From Phytophthora colocasiae (Eukaryota > Oomycota > Peronosporomycetes > Peronosporales > Peronosporaceae): a DNA stretch of 64,000 bases. The notes below the pieces were generated by a model, which was given only the letters and a program-made list of their open reading frames with translations, ran no database searches and had not been told where the DNA came from. The translations under genes and the position numbers were made by a program. The stretch covers positions 310,001 to 374,000 of the forward strand of contig JAGKQI010000079.1 in NCBI GenBank assembly GCA_018806915.1, in the 5' to 3' direction. Position 1 is the stretch's first letter, and each line of letters starts with the position of its first letter. Positions 1 through 10,211 of the stretch are shown piece by piece.

Positions 1-214
1 TCGGACTGAAGGATTCCACGACCTTACTTCGCGGCTGTTCTGCTGCTTCCCCGGTCGCTTCCAACTCTGCTCCACTGCTCGGTGTCCCCACCGCATCGTC
101 ACCTGTGTCGTTGTCTTCTGTTTTCTCTTCAACCTCTCGTGACTTTGGCTTCGTTCTGCGCGTGGTTCTCGTTACCTTCGTGGATGCTGCCACTGTCGCC
201 GAACGTGTACTCAT
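1..214 (-). CDS. Gypsy element B gag, N-terminal part (runs off window)
   Basis: An open minus-strand frame starts with ATG at 214 and runs off the left edge (at least 71 codons). It is Ser/Thr/Arg/Lys-rich at first and then acidic, as is common at the N terminus of oomycete Gypsy gag proteins. No capsid or zinc-knuckle motif is reached. The assignment rests on position: the frame begins 77 bp inside a primer-binding site identical to that of the Gypsy element near 61.2 kb, which abuts an LTR. The rest of the element lies outside the window. Confidence 0.55.
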   Translation of the reverse strand, partial: MSTRSATVAASTKVTRTTRRTKPKSREVEEKTEDNDTGDDAVGTPSSGAELEATGEAAEQPRSKVVESFSP

Positions 215-290
215 GGAACTCGTTTCTTTCTTTCGTTCTCGTAACTCACGATTATTCGGTAATTGTTGTAGCTGATGATGAAGATGCAAA

Positions 291-309
291 GGCCCCTGTA
301 TGACCACCA
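291..309 (-). other. Primer-binding site of Gypsy element B
   Basis: The 19 bp GGCCCCTGTATGACCACCA occurs here and at 61156-61174, where it directly abuts a well-defined LTR. Read on the minus strand it begins TGGTGG, as expected for a site pairing with the CCA end of a tRNA. The tRNA was not identified. Confidence 0.6.
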
Positions 310-1047
310 TGTGACGTTTAACCTCCTCTTCTGCTCAATCTGCTTACGTCTTTACAGGTTGAGTGGCGTACAGTACTGCGCTGTGTGGTCTCGCCGGGTT
401 TTTCGTCTAGCCCGCACAACTTCAACGTCAACAACACCCGTCAGGCCCAGCTCACCTGCACCGGAACGTCTCCGCTCCTATTTGTATTCAATCTCAACCA
501 ATGCACTCTAAAGAACGCAACTCGTTCTCTATCCTGCGTCTCAACTCGTTTCCGATCAACTACTTGTCGGGACTAACCACTGCCCTTGGATCCCGTCTCA
601 AGCGTCGAGGGTACTGGCTAATGACCCGTTCCCGGTGGCCCGTCGTCAGTCACTCTCCGCCTAACACCGCCCAAAGCTTCAGTCGCCGTCTCTTCAAGCA
701 CTCGTTCGCACAACCAATCTCTCGGTCTCACTTGGCAAGTCTTCTACTCGCTGACTCTTCCTCCGCTCTTCGTGGTCAATTCGGTACTAACAGTCTCCGT
801 CCTTCAGGGTGAATTCTGCACTGACAGTCTCCTTCCGTCGTGCAGTCGTCCGTTTCGTTCTCTCACTACCGCTTCTCGCATTCAGCACCTCCATGGCCAA
901 CTGCCCCGCTGAATTACGGTTGTTACACGATCGTTTCACTCACTTCACCGTCGGTCTCCTGACGATCTTCCGCCTTAAACTGTTGGATCGCACGTCCAGC
1001 ATCCGCATCACGCCGCACGTCATCAACGGCCATCGACTCGTCCATCA
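310..1047 (-). repeat. 5' LTR of Gypsy element B (outer edge approximate)
   Basis: This C/T-rich stretch begins with TG right after the primer site and has no convincing coding frame. Its outer edge must lie left of 1052, where nitrate reductase sequence begins. CA dinucleotides at 1046-1047 (or a CGTCA near 1018-1022) are candidate ends. A length near 740 bp is similar to the 698 bp LTR of the other Gypsy element with this primer site. The partner LTR is outside the window, so no target duplication can be tested. Confidence 0.45.
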
Positions 1048-1121
1048 ATAGGCTTGTCCTATTACAATTTGTTCCGCTAACCGCCGGAAAGAACAGAACA
1101 TGATCAAACAGACGATCGGCA

Positions 1122-1397
1122 TGTCACGTTATACGCGGTTGAAACGCAACTTGAGTTGTTGTTGGTAAAATTGAGAATGAATGAAAATGAAAGTTAGAAC
1201 TACGATAGCGCACTACTGTCCTTGGGCACGATGCAGCTGGGATATTCGTGTGCAGCTGGGATGTTCGTGTGCAGCCACCATTGTGGCGATGCCGACGCAG
1301 GCCCACAACTCGTGCTCCACGCATGTGCGCCGCTCGCAGTCGTGCTGAGGTTATGGTTCAACCACAGCACTTCAACGTGAATGTGGTTACCATGACA
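1122..1397 (-). repeat. 3' LTR of Gypsy A
   Basis: 276 bp, nearly identical to 4599-4866. It differs mainly by a short internal tandem duplication (GCAGCTGGGATATTCGTGT-type unit) and a small extra block near 1321-1336. Confidence 0.92.
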
Positions 1398-1417
1398 CTC
1401 CATCCGTTAAAAAGCGC

Positions 1418-4237
1418 TTACCCCGAGCGAACATGGTTGCCGTGGAGGTAGCGATCGATGAGTCCGCGAGCTTGTTCGAGGTTCTCTTCTGGCTCCCATG
1501 AATCCTTCGTCGGCCCATACCAGCGAACTTTGAATTGGACCTTGCGCCGTCGCACACGGCGCCCGATGATACTCTGAACTTGTAGACCGTCGTAGCCGTC
1601 GCGTGTGACAAGGCCTGGAACGTCGTTGAGCCGCCGAGGATTTGGGTCGAACACGTAAGGCCTCAGGTAGGAGACGTGAAATTCGTCATGAAGACGAAGT
1701 CCGGGAGGCATGCTGAGCTTGTACGTGTCCGGTGTTGTCGCCGTGAGGATCGGATACGGTCCAATGAATCGTGGAGCAAGTTTCCGCTTGCCCGTAGTGC
1801 CAAGGTGATGAAGGTCCAGGTTGGAAGTGTCGAGAAGCACCTGGTCACCTTCTGCAAACTGGTATGTTGGCCGGTTCCGATCGTGGAAAAATTTCATCGT
1901 TGCCTGTGACTGCGCCAACATGTCCTTGCACTGCTGTAGAACTACCTTTTGATGCTCTACAAAAGCCAACGCGTCCGAACGAGAGTGGCGAGGTACGGAT
2001 ACCGTTAAGTCAGCAACGGAACGAGGGATGTAACCGAGATCGGCGACGAAAGGTGCCATGCCGATACTGGAGTGAACCCGTGCGTTGTAAGCAAATTCGG
2101 CGAGGCCCAGCTTGTCATTCCAGTCGTTATGGCGAGCGTTGACGAATGCACGAAGGTAATCAGAAACGAAGTGGTTCGTCTTCTCGGTTTGACCGTCAGT
2201 TTCTGGACGAAATGCAGTACTGAGTTGCTGCTGAGTTTGCTGAAACGACATCAGCTCTGACCAAAACTTCGAGGTGAATTTGAAATCTCGATCCGAAACA
2301 ATACTCGTTGGTAGGCCGTGCAGTTTTTGGTAGTGGTCGCGAAACAAACAAGCGGTCTCAGTAGCAGTGCACGTTGTTGTTGTCGAAATGAAGTGCGCGC
2401 GTTTCGTGAGCCGGTCAACAATCACCATAATAGCATCACACTCAGATCGTCGATCTTTAGTCAAGCCCGTAATGAAATCCATAGAGATGTTTGTCCATCG
2501 ATTCGAGGGAGTCTCAAGTGGATGCAGAAGGCCGGCACGTTTTCGATGAGAGGCCTTGATCCGCTGACAGAGCTCACAGGAAGCTACGTACCGACGAGTA
2601 GCTCGATCCATGCGTAGCCAGTAGAATTTAGCTTGGACTGCCAGGAGTGTCTTCAAATATCCCGGGTGTCCGCATGTAGCAGAATCGTGATGTTCATAGA
2701 AAATTGCATTGCGAAGGTCAGCGTCGTCCGGTACGCAAATCCGACGGGGATCATCGGCCGTTGGCTGGTAGAAAAGAATGTCATCTTCGACGAAAAAATG
2801 TTCAACATTCGCCCGCAGGGTACGAGGCACTTCAACTGGCGGTGTCGTGCTGGAGTCCGCTGTACGGTTCCGAAGAAATTTGTAGAGTTCTCCAAAACTG
2901 GAATCGGTCGAATACAAGCGAACGCATTGCTGCAAAATTGTCGGACGAGATGCCATGTAGTTGAAGAATGCACTGTCGGACGTGATGTCTTCTTGATTCG
3001 CCGTGAGTTGCTGTAGCAGGTTCGCGAGAGATACATGCTGAGCCGAGTCTGCCGGATGAAATGCCGGGTTACGCGATACAGCATCTGCCACAATGTTTGA
3101 TGTGCCAGGAATCCAACGAAATAACGGCTTGTAGGAGCCCAACTCGTTCAACCACCGTGCGAGTCGCTGGGAGCAGGTTTTCTGCTCGAGGATGCTTTGC
3201 AATGTACGGTGATCCGTGTTCACGAAAAATGGTTTGTCGATAAGATATACGCGCCAAATCCTCATAGCATGTAGTGCTGCCAGCAGTTCCTTCTCTCGTG
3301 TCGGGTACATTTTTTCAGCAGTGCTGAGCTTGCGACCTCCGTATCCGATGACACGCTCCTTATTATCGTCATCCAACTGATAAAGGTAGCCACCGATAGC
3401 GTAGTCCGAGGCATCCATTCGAATATGAAATGGTCTCGAGCTATCTGGATGTGCGAGCGTTGGCGGCTCCGATAGAAGTCGTTTGAGCTCTTGAAATGAC
3501 TGAACCTGTTCAGGATTGAGAGTAATCTTGTCGTTTTTTCCTCTGCCTCGACACGCATCCATGAGTGGTGCCGCTAATCCAGCGAAGTTTTCACAGTACT
3601 TAAGCACGTACACGCAGGTTCCGACAAAAGACTGAAGCTGGCGTTTGGTGCGAGGCTGCGGCCACTCCTTGATGATGCGGACCTTGTCGGGATCCATTCG
3701 AATTCCATCACGACCGAAGTAGTCACCCAAGCAAGGAATCTCACTGGCGCAAAATGTGCACTTTGCCAGCTTGATATATAGCTCCTGTTCTTCGCATCGC
3801 TTGAGGACCTTGTCGAGGGCCTCTAAGTGTTCTTCAAGTGAGTCGCTCTTGGTGAAAACAAACAAATCATCAAAGTACGCTCGACAGAAGGCACTCTGGT
3901 CACTGAAAACGCTTTGCATCATCCGATTGAAGGCAGTGGGGCTACAAGCAAGACCCATCGGCGTAACCAGGTATTCGAACTGACCATCGGGCGTGGAGAA
4001 AGCTGTGTACTGAATGTCTTTCGCTCGAAGTCGCACCTGGAAGAATCCCCAGAGTAAGTCCATCGCAGAAAAATAGTATCCGCCCGCCATTGCATCATAG
4101 ATGTCCTCCTTGCGAGGCACAGGCGTGGCCGGTATGCGAAGCTTCGAGTTGATTCCTCTGAAGTCGTGTACGATTCGCCTGACCATTGAACTGGGGCGGT
4201 TTGCCCGTCTTCTTTTGTGGCTTCTGTGCTGCCACAT
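1418..4237 (-). CDS. Gypsy A pol: RT, RNase H, integrase, chromodomain
   Basis: This is an open frame of about 930 codons. Reverse transcriptase begins abruptly at RIVHDFRGINSKL and keeps the YFDD catalytic box (AYFDDLFVF). RNase H carries MDASDYAIGGYL, a TDHRTL box and VADAVSR. Integrase has an HHCC finger (HHDSATCGH...CELCQRIK) and a D-D-E core: MDF, SDRDFKF, and the E of GQTEKTN. The last ~50 residues (VQSIIGRRVRRRKVQFKVRWYG...SWEPEENL) form a chromodomain, which in chromoviruses steers integration to marked chromatin. The N-terminal fingers of RT and all of protease are missing, so the protein is unlikely to work as a full polyprotein. The true start is undefined because the frame enters from the deleted gag junction. 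Confidence 0.92.
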   Translation of the reverse strand: MWQHRSHKRRRANRPSSMVRRIVHDFRGINSKLRIPATPVPRKEDIYDAMAGGYYFSAMDLLWGFFQVRLRAKDIQYTAFSTPDGQFEYLVTPMGLACSPTAFNRMMQSVFSDQSAFCRAYFDDLFVFTKSDSLEEHLEALDKVLKRCEEQELYIKLAKCTFCASEIPCLGDYFGRDGIRMDPDKVRIIKEWPQPRTKRQLQSFVGTCVYVLKYCENFAGLAAPLMDACRGRGKNDKITLNPEQVQSFQELKRLLSEPPTLAHPDSSRPFHIRMDASDYAIGGYLYQLDDDNKERVIGYGGRKLSTAEKMYPTREKELLAALHAMRIWRVYLIDKPFFVNTDHRTLQSILEQKTCSQRLARWLNELGSYKPLFRWIPGTSNIVADAVSRNPAFHPADSAQHVSLANLLQQLTANQEDITSDSAFFNYMASRPTILQQCVRLYSTDSSFGELYKFLRNRTADSSTTPPVEVPRTLRANVEHFFVEDDILFYQPTADDPRRICVPDDADLRNAIFYEHHDSATCGHPGYLKTLLAVQAKFYWLRMDRATRRYVASCELCQRIKASHRKRAGLLHPLETPSNRWTNISMDFITGLTKDRRSECDAIMVIVDRLTKRAHFISTTTTCTATETACLFRDHYQKLHGLPTSIVSDRDFKFTSKFWSELMSFQQTQQQLSTAFRPETDGQTEKTNHFVSDYLRAFVNARHNDWNDKLGLAEFAYNARVHSSIGMAPFVADLGYIPRSVADLTVSVPRHSRSDALAFVEHQKVVLQQCKDMLAQSQATMKFFHDRNRPTYQFAEGDQVLLDTSNLDLHHLGTTGKRKLAPRFIGPYPILTATTPDTYKLSMPPGLRLHDEFHVSYLRPYVFDPNPRRLNDVPGLVTRDGYDGLQVQSIIGRRVRRRKVQFKVRWYGPTKDSWEPEENLEQARGLIDRYLHGNHVRSG

Positions 4238-4517
4238 GAGCTTGTAGCATCTGCTGCTGCAACAGAACTTGCTGCTGGAGCATCTGAGCCATCTGCTCTT
4301 GATTCTGGCGTTGTGCGGTGCTCATGAACTCGAACATCTGCCGCATCATGGCCATGTTGTCCGCCGCCGGCGCCTGGGCCGGGTGCGATGTAGGGTTGCT
4401 GGACGCGTCTTCACCTTGAGCTTGATCAGTGCTCTCGTCAGCGTCCACTGCGGTCTCTTCATCACGTCTGCGTCGCTGCTGACGGGGGCGTGGGTTGGGA
4501 CTCCGGTTGCGAGCCAT
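4095..4517 (-). pseudogene. Gypsy A gag remnant
   Basis: ATG at 4517 opens a frame with an Arg-rich N terminus, an acidic stretch and a Gln/Met-rich helix (MMRQMFEFMSTAQRQNQEQM). It reaches the KPPQFNGQ motif that normally leads into the gag capsid domain. At about 4190 it runs into RT sequence in another frame, so capsid and zinc knuckle are gone. It overlaps the pol frame as a product of the deletion. Confidence 0.75.
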
Positions 4518-4598
4518 TCTTGCCTTGACTGATCGCTTGTTGCTGATGTGTCCTGGTCGACCCGTAGATGCGTCTTACGCTTCTATAGTTTTAAAACT

Positions 4599-4866
4599 GT
4601 CACGTTATACGCGGTTGAAACTCAACTTGAGTTGTTGTTGGTAAAATTGAGAATGAATGAAAATGAAAGTTAGAACTACGATAGCGCACTACTGTCCTTG
4701 GGCACGATGCAGCTGGGATATTCGTGTGCAGCCACCATTGTGGCGATGCCGACGCAGGCCCACAACTCGTGCTCCACGCAGTCGTGCTGAGGTTATGGTT
4801 CAACCACAGCACTTCAACGTGAATGTGGTTACCAGGTAACCACATTCATGGTAACTTACCATGACA
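4599..4866 (-). repeat. 5' LTR of Gypsy A
   Basis: 268 bp direct repeat of 1122-1397. Its outer end carries an extra fold-back: GAATGTGGTTACC and its exact reverse complement around one central base, at 4821-4847. The left LTR lacks this. Confidence 0.92.
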
Positions 4867-5652
4867 CGGCATGCTCTACGTCGGAGTGGACGGGCGTCCC
4901 GCTTCACGTGTTATTGACGGCGACCGGGAGAAAGCTCAGTGGGTATGGTTCGAAGGCATCGAGGACTTGCCACATGACAAATACGGCACCTGCATTCGTG
5001 CCAGTACGGCGCTAGACCCGGCGTGCGACGTCCTGGTGGCGTGGAAAGCTAATGATCAGCGGGTCACGGCTTTCCTGTCCGCATGGTCAAGTGGCTCGCG
5101 CGAATCGACGTGAGCGAACACAAGATCGCCAACTACTACCACATCGTGGACAACCGCGTGTTGCCGTCGCATCTTACTGTAGAGATGGCGACAGCGAGGA
5201 ACTGGTGGACGACACTGTTAATGACATTGGGACGTACACAATCAAAGGTTACGCTTATTCCGGTGGTGGTCGACGGGTTATTCGCGTTGAGGTGACGCTG
5301 GATGACGGTGCAACATGGCAACTCGCTCACATCATGTACCACGAGAAGTCCAGCATGTACGGCAAGATGTGGTGCTGGGTGCACTACGAGTTGGCTATTC
5401 CAGTTAGTAATCTGCTTCGATCCCGAGAAGTATGCGTCCGGGCTTGGGCCAGAGTTTCCTACGTGGAACGTCATGGGGATGATGAATAACCCCTGGCACC
5501 GGGTAAAGATCCACCACGAGAAAGACACCAACGCATTTCGGTTTGAGCATCCTACCCAGGCAGGCAACCAAAAGGGAGAGTAGTTTACCCATGCGTAGTG
5601 AATGAAAATCATGTTGAGATGGATTAAACTACTGCAAAATGCAGATTCAAGT

Positions 5653-7077
5653 CTACGAAGACGTTCCCGGAGTCACAACGGACTTGTAGCCAGCCTCTTC
5701 GTCCTCGGCACCCTTGGATGCAAACGAATCACGCGTGAACTCGTCCTCTCCGTGTAGTTTACGGTAGAATTCGGCGTCCATCTCCTCAATGGGGACATCG
5801 TTGTCGAACACGCAGAACCACGTGAGGGGGATCGACACGAATGCGATGGCGCAAAAAGTGTAGAACGCACCGTCATAGCCAAAGCTCTCGTTGGAGACCC
5901 AAATAGAGAAACCAAACGATCCAATTGCAGCCCCTCCTTTGCCACAAGCAGCAGAGATACCGTGACAGGTAGAACGAATCGGTGTCGGGTACATCTCGGT
6001 GGGTAGAACGAATGTAGCAGTGTTGGGACCGAAGTTGGCGAAGAACAGAGTCAACCCGTACAGTACGATGAACAGTACAGTTTGATCTTGTAGGTCGTCC
6101 CAGAAAATAGCCATGATGAGGCACAAGACCCCCATGAAGAAGAAACCTTGTAGTGCCATCTTCTTACGTCCCAAACTGTTGATAAAGTAGATGGCTACAT
6201 AGTAACCAGGTAGAGCCAGGAGAGCCACGAAAGCGTTCATAGTGGTGACCTGCTGCAGCGACGAGTTCTTCACACCAATAACGGACAAAATACTGGCCGA
6301 GAAGAGGTTCTGTGCGTAGTAGATGATGTCGAAGAGAAACCAGGTACCGGCCGTACCGAGTAGACTGACCCAGTAGTGACGGAGGATGAAGGACAACCGG
6401 GCCTTCTTCTGTGCACCCACTTGAGTGACGGCGTTGGAGCGTTCTTGAATGGCCTTGTAAGCGTCCGTCTCCTCTGCTGTGATACGGTAGTAGCAGATCA
6501 CTGCAGCGGGAATACACCCGATAGCGAAGAGAAGACGCCACACAGTCTCTAGACGGGAATCACTGTTCTCCCCCGGTTTGCCGTCAGCAAGGGCTTCAAC
6601 AAGTAGGTTACCGAGTAGAGCAGCCACCACTTGACCTACTCCCTGTAGGGAGAACGTAGTGGCCACACGAGTGTTACGATCAGCAGAGCTGGTAGAATCT
6701 TCAGCCGATGATGATGCAGCCAACGGATACTCTCCACCGATACTAATACCGAGGATAATACGTGCAGCAACAAGGAACCACAGCGTAGAACGGCCGTCAC
6801 CAGCGTACGCCACTGTACAGAGGATACTACCTACAATGAGGAGTACACAAGTGGCGATCATGTTGACTTTACGGCCGAAGATGTCACCCAGAAAACCGAA
6901 CAGCAATTGACCAATGACTGCACCGATGATAGCAGCAGCTGAAACCCAAGACTTGACGTACGACGTGTACACTTCTTTACCGTACTGTTCCGTGAGTACG
7001 ACGTTAATGATGTTCATGACAAACAGGTCGTAAGCATCATTGAAGAAGCCGAGGCCTCGCACCAGGTACTTGTTCAT
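5653..7077 (-). CDS. Phosphate:H+ symporter (PHS family MFS), copy 1
   Basis: 474 codons from ATG 7077. The protein has about 12 hydrophobic segments and PHS/Pht1-type signatures: GLGFFNDAYDLFVMNIINVV at the N terminus, GDIFGRK (MFS loop motif), IGGEYPLAASSSAED in TM4 and [15 protein letters not shown] late. The family imports inorganic phosphate with protons across the plasma membrane. I chose MNKYLV as start because copy 4 keeps it while the sequence upstream differs. An in-frame ATG at 7191 would add 38 residues. The C-terminal tail (AEDEEAGYKSVVTPGTSS) and 3' flank differ from copies 2-4. It is tail-to-tail with the nitrate reductase relic. Substrate is by family only; a related organic-phosphate porter is possible. 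Confidence 0.88.
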   Translation of the reverse strand: MNKYLVRGLGFFNDAYDLFVMNIINVVLTEQYGKEVYTSYVKSWVSAAAIIGAVIGQLLFGFLGDIFGRKVNMIATCVLLIVGSILCTVAYAGDGRSTLWFLVAARIILGISIGGEYPLAASSSAEDSTSSADRNTRVATTFSLQGVGQVVAALLGNLLVEALADGKPGENSDSRLETVWRLLFAIGCIPAAVICYYRITAEETDAYKAIQERSNAVTQVGAQKKARLSFILRHYWVSLLGTAGTWFLFDIIYYAQNLFSASILSVIGVKNSSLQQVTTMNAFVALLALPGYYVAIYFINSLGRKKMALQGFFFMGVLCLIMAIFWDDLQDQTVLFIVLYGLTLFFANFGPNTATFVLPTEMYPTPIRSTCHGISAACGKGGAAIGSFGFSIWVSNESFGYDGAFYTFCAIAFVSIPLTWFCVFDNDVPIEEMDAEFYRKLHGEDEFTRDSFASKGAEDEEAGYKSVVTPGTSS

Positions 7078-7930
7078 GGCTCGAATGGACTTGAATTGAC
7101 TGGAGCTGGTTGTGTTGGCGCAGGTGAATTGGGAAATGAGCAGGAACTGAGGAGCTATTGCACGACTTGAAAGACTGGGCGCCCTGCTCACTGAGAGCGG
7201 TCATGAAGGAGCTGTACCGTCTACTGTACATGTAGGTCAGGTAGTTTTGGGCGACTACCCGAAAAAAGGACAGACTGAGGTGTTATACGAGTCCTACCGA
7301 CAAGAGTATCGTAGTGTGACGTTGAATGATACATGGACTTGTGGTTTGGTTTGCTTTAGTCGCGTCCTTGCGCGACTAGAACTACAGTACTCGTAGCGGA
7401 TGACGATCTTTTGAGACGGTTCGCAAGTCACTACGTACATTACATGTACTGCGCGTCGGAACACCGTCGCAGTCCAATCGCTAGCCTAATTCTCGAAGTG
7501 ATTCAACACTCCGCAAGTGAACCAGACCTGATTGAGTCCAACATCTCTAGCAACAAAAAACAACGGTGAAACGGAATCCTTTCCCCCGGCATTGCGAGCG
7601 TCGAGTGTATGTGGTTGACTGAGACTGAGACCAGGCCCATTCTAGTCGCACTACCCCCTTTCTATGACTGACCGACGCATCCTTTGGCGAATCTAAGATT
7701 CGCTACAGCCCAGATGAAAGGCAAGCGAATCTTGGCAAGAAGTCACAAGTAGATTCACGTCGAGCTCCTTTTATTATTAATACTGTAGGTCGTAGACTAG
7801 GATCTCAGTAGGACTCCTACAGGCTGTAGAGCCTAGTAATTGTTCACGTCAATGTGCCAAGCTTTGTTTCACTTCATAACACAAGTTGATCTCAGCAGTT
7901 TATACATGTATTATCTGACTGTAGAGCGTT

Positions 7931-9358
7931 CTACTTCGCCGCTAGAATAGGCGTAGACGACACTTTGTAGCCCGATTCTTTCTCTCCGTCAACACCCTTG
8001 GATGCAAACGAATCACGCGTGAACTCGTCCTCTCCGTGTAGTTTACGGTAGAATTCGGCGTCCATCTCCTCAATGGGGACATCGTTGTCGAACACGCAGA
8101 ACCACGTGAGGGGGATCGACACGAATGCGATGGCGCAAAAAGTGTAGAACGCACCGTCATAGCCAAAGCTCTCGTTGGAGACCCAAATAGAGAAACCAAA
8201 CGATCCAATTGCAGCCCCTCCTTTGCCACAAGCAGCAGAGATACCGTGACAGGTAGAACGAATCGGTGTCGGGTACATCTCGGTGGGTAGAACGAATGTA
8301 GCAGTGTTGGGACCGAAGTTGGCGAAGAACAGAGTCAACCCGTACAGTACGATGAACAGTACAGTTTGATCTTGTAGGTCGTCCCAGAAAATAGCCATGA
8401 TGAGGCACAAGACCCCATGAAGAAGAAACCTTGTAGTGCCATCTTCTTACGTCCCAAACTGTTGATAAAAGTAGATGGCTACATAGTAACCAGGTAGAGC
8501 CAGGAGAGCCACGAAAGCGTTCATAGTGGTGACCTGCTGCAGCGACGAGTTCTTCACACCAATAACGGACAAAATACTGGCCGAGAAGAGGTTCTGTGCG
8601 TAGTAGATGATGTCGAAGAGAAACCAGGTACCGGCCGTACCGAGTAGACTGACCCAGTAGTGACGGAGGATGAAGGACAACCGGGCCTTCTTCTGTGCAC
8701 CCACTTGAGTGACGGCGTTGGAGCGTTCTTGAATGGCCTTGTAAGCGTCCGTCTCCTCTGCTGTGATACGGTAGTAGCAGATCACTGCAGCGGAATACAC
8801 CCGATAGCGAAGAGAAGACGCCACACAGTCTCTAGACGGGAATCACTGTTCTCCCCGGTTTGCCGTCAGCAAGGGCTTCAACAAGTAGGTTACCGAGTAG
8901 AGCAGCCACCACTTGACCTACTCCTGTAGGGAGAACGTAGTGGCCACACGAGTGTTACGATCAGCAGAGCTGGTAGAATCTTCAGCCGATGATGATGCAG
9001 CCAACGGATACTCTCCACCGATACTAATACCGAGGATAATACGTGCAGCAACAAGGAACCACAGCGTAGAACGGCCGTCACCAGCGTACGCCACTGTACA
9101 GAGGATACTACCTACAATGAGGAGTACACAAGTGGCGATCATGTTGACTTTACGGCCGAAGATGTCACCCAGAAAACCGAACAGCAATTGACCAATGACT
9201 GCACCGATGATAGCAGCAGCTGAAACCCAAGACTTGACGTACGACGTGTACACTTCTTTACCGTACTGTTCCGTGAGTACGACGTTAATGATGTTCATGA
9301 CAAACAGGTCGTAAGCATCATTGAAGAAGCCGAGGCCTCGCACCAGGTACTTGTTCAT
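7931..9358 (-). pseudogene. PHS phosphate transporter copy 2, frameshifted
   Basis: Aligned by eye with copies 1 and 4, this copy is near-identical but has five single-base length changes: one C fewer at ~8413, one A more at ~8466, one G fewer at ~8792, one C fewer at ~8852 and one C fewer at ~8923. All lie in short homopolymers. The frame breaks into three pieces (N-terminal to ~8920, middle 8447-8824, C-terminal 7931-8410). The tail is the [10 protein letters not shown] type shared with copies 3 and 4. It is either a decayed gene or an intact gene with uncorrected sequencing errors. Substitutions relative to copy 1 are few, which favours recent origin. Confidence 0.85.
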
Positions 9359-10211
9359 GGCTCGAATGGACTTGAATTGACTGGAGCTGGTTGTGTTGGC
9401 GCAGGTGAATTGGGAAATGAGCAGGAACTGAGGAGCTATTGCACGACTTGAAAGACTGGGCGCCCTGCTCACTGAGAGCGGTCATGAAGGAGCTGTACCG
9501 TCTACTGTACATGTAGGTCAGGTAGTTTTGGGCGACTACCCGAAAAAAGGACAGACTGAGGTGTTATACGAGTCCTACCGACAAGAGTATCGTAGTGTGA
9601 CGTTGAATGATACATGGACTTGTGGTTTGGTTTGCTTTAGTCGCGTCCTTGCGCGACTAGAACTACAGTACTCGTAGCGGATGACGATCTATTGAGACGG
9701 TTCGCAAGTCACTACGTACAGTACATGTACTGCGCTTCGGAACACCGTCGCAGTCCAATCGCTAGCCAAAGTCTCGAAGTGATTCAACACTCCGCAAGTG
9801 AACCAGACCTGATTGAGTCCAACATCTCTAGCAACAAAAACAACGGTGAAACGGAATCCCTTTCCCCCGGCATTTGCGAGCGTCGAGTGTATGTGGTTGA
9901 CTGAGACTGAGACCAGGCCCATTCTAGTCGCACTACCCCCTTTCTATGACTGACCGACGCATCCTTTGGCGAATCTAAGATTCGCTACAGCCCAGATGAA
10001 AGGCAAGCGAATCTTGGCAAGAAGTCACAAGTAGATTCACGTCGAGCTCCTTTATTATTAATACTGTGGGTCGTAGACTAGGATCTCAGTAGGACTCCTA
10101 CAGGCTGTAGAGCCTAGTAATTGTTCACGTCAATGTGCCAAGCTTTGTTTCACTTCATAACACAAGTTGATCTCAGCAGTTTATACATGTATTATCTGAC
10201 TGTAGAGCGTT

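Larger units (their letters stand above)
1122..4866 (-). mobile_element. Gypsy/chromovirus LTR retrotransposon A, internally deleted
   Basis: Two direct LTRs (1122-1397 and 4599-4866) bound a minus-strand gag remnant and a pol with a chromodomain. The ends are TGTCA...TGACA. The 5 bp CGGCA occurs at 1117-1121 and at 4867-4871 as a target-site duplication, and the flanks join in frame into the nitrate reductase relic. Gag and pol meet at about 4185-4195, where capsid, protease and the start of reverse transcriptase are missing. The element is therefore non-autonomous although its pol frame is open. A purine-rich tract precedes the 3' LTR. No tRNA-type primer site was recognised beside the 5' LTR. 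Confidence 0.93.
1052..5583 (+). pseudogene. Nitrate reductase relic, split by a chromovirus
   Basis: Assimilatory nitrate reductase uses a molybdopterin domain, cytochrome b5 and an FAD/NADH domain to reduce nitrate to nitrite. Here 1052-1121 encodes the conserved NRRKEQNMIKQTIG stretch, and the same frame resumes at 4872 after the Gypsy insertion. Further conserved pieces follow in three shifting frames: [26 protein letters not shown], the [11 protein letters not shown]...VTLDDGATW region, and WNVMGMMNNPWHRVK. The IPGYIGGR-type segment is missing between GHGFPVR and MVKWL. A stop at 5581-5583 ends the gene before any cytochrome b5 or FAD domain. The 5' part is replaced by another LTR. It ends 69 bp from the oppositely oriented transporter gene. 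Clearly non-functional. Confidence 0.88.

Noticed and set aside
5653..7077. Nitrate transporter reading of the MFS genes because of the adjacent nitrate reductase relic
   Set aside because: Signatures (GLGFFNDAYDLFVMN, IGGEYPLAAS) fit the phosphate PHS family rather than nitrate/nitrite porters.
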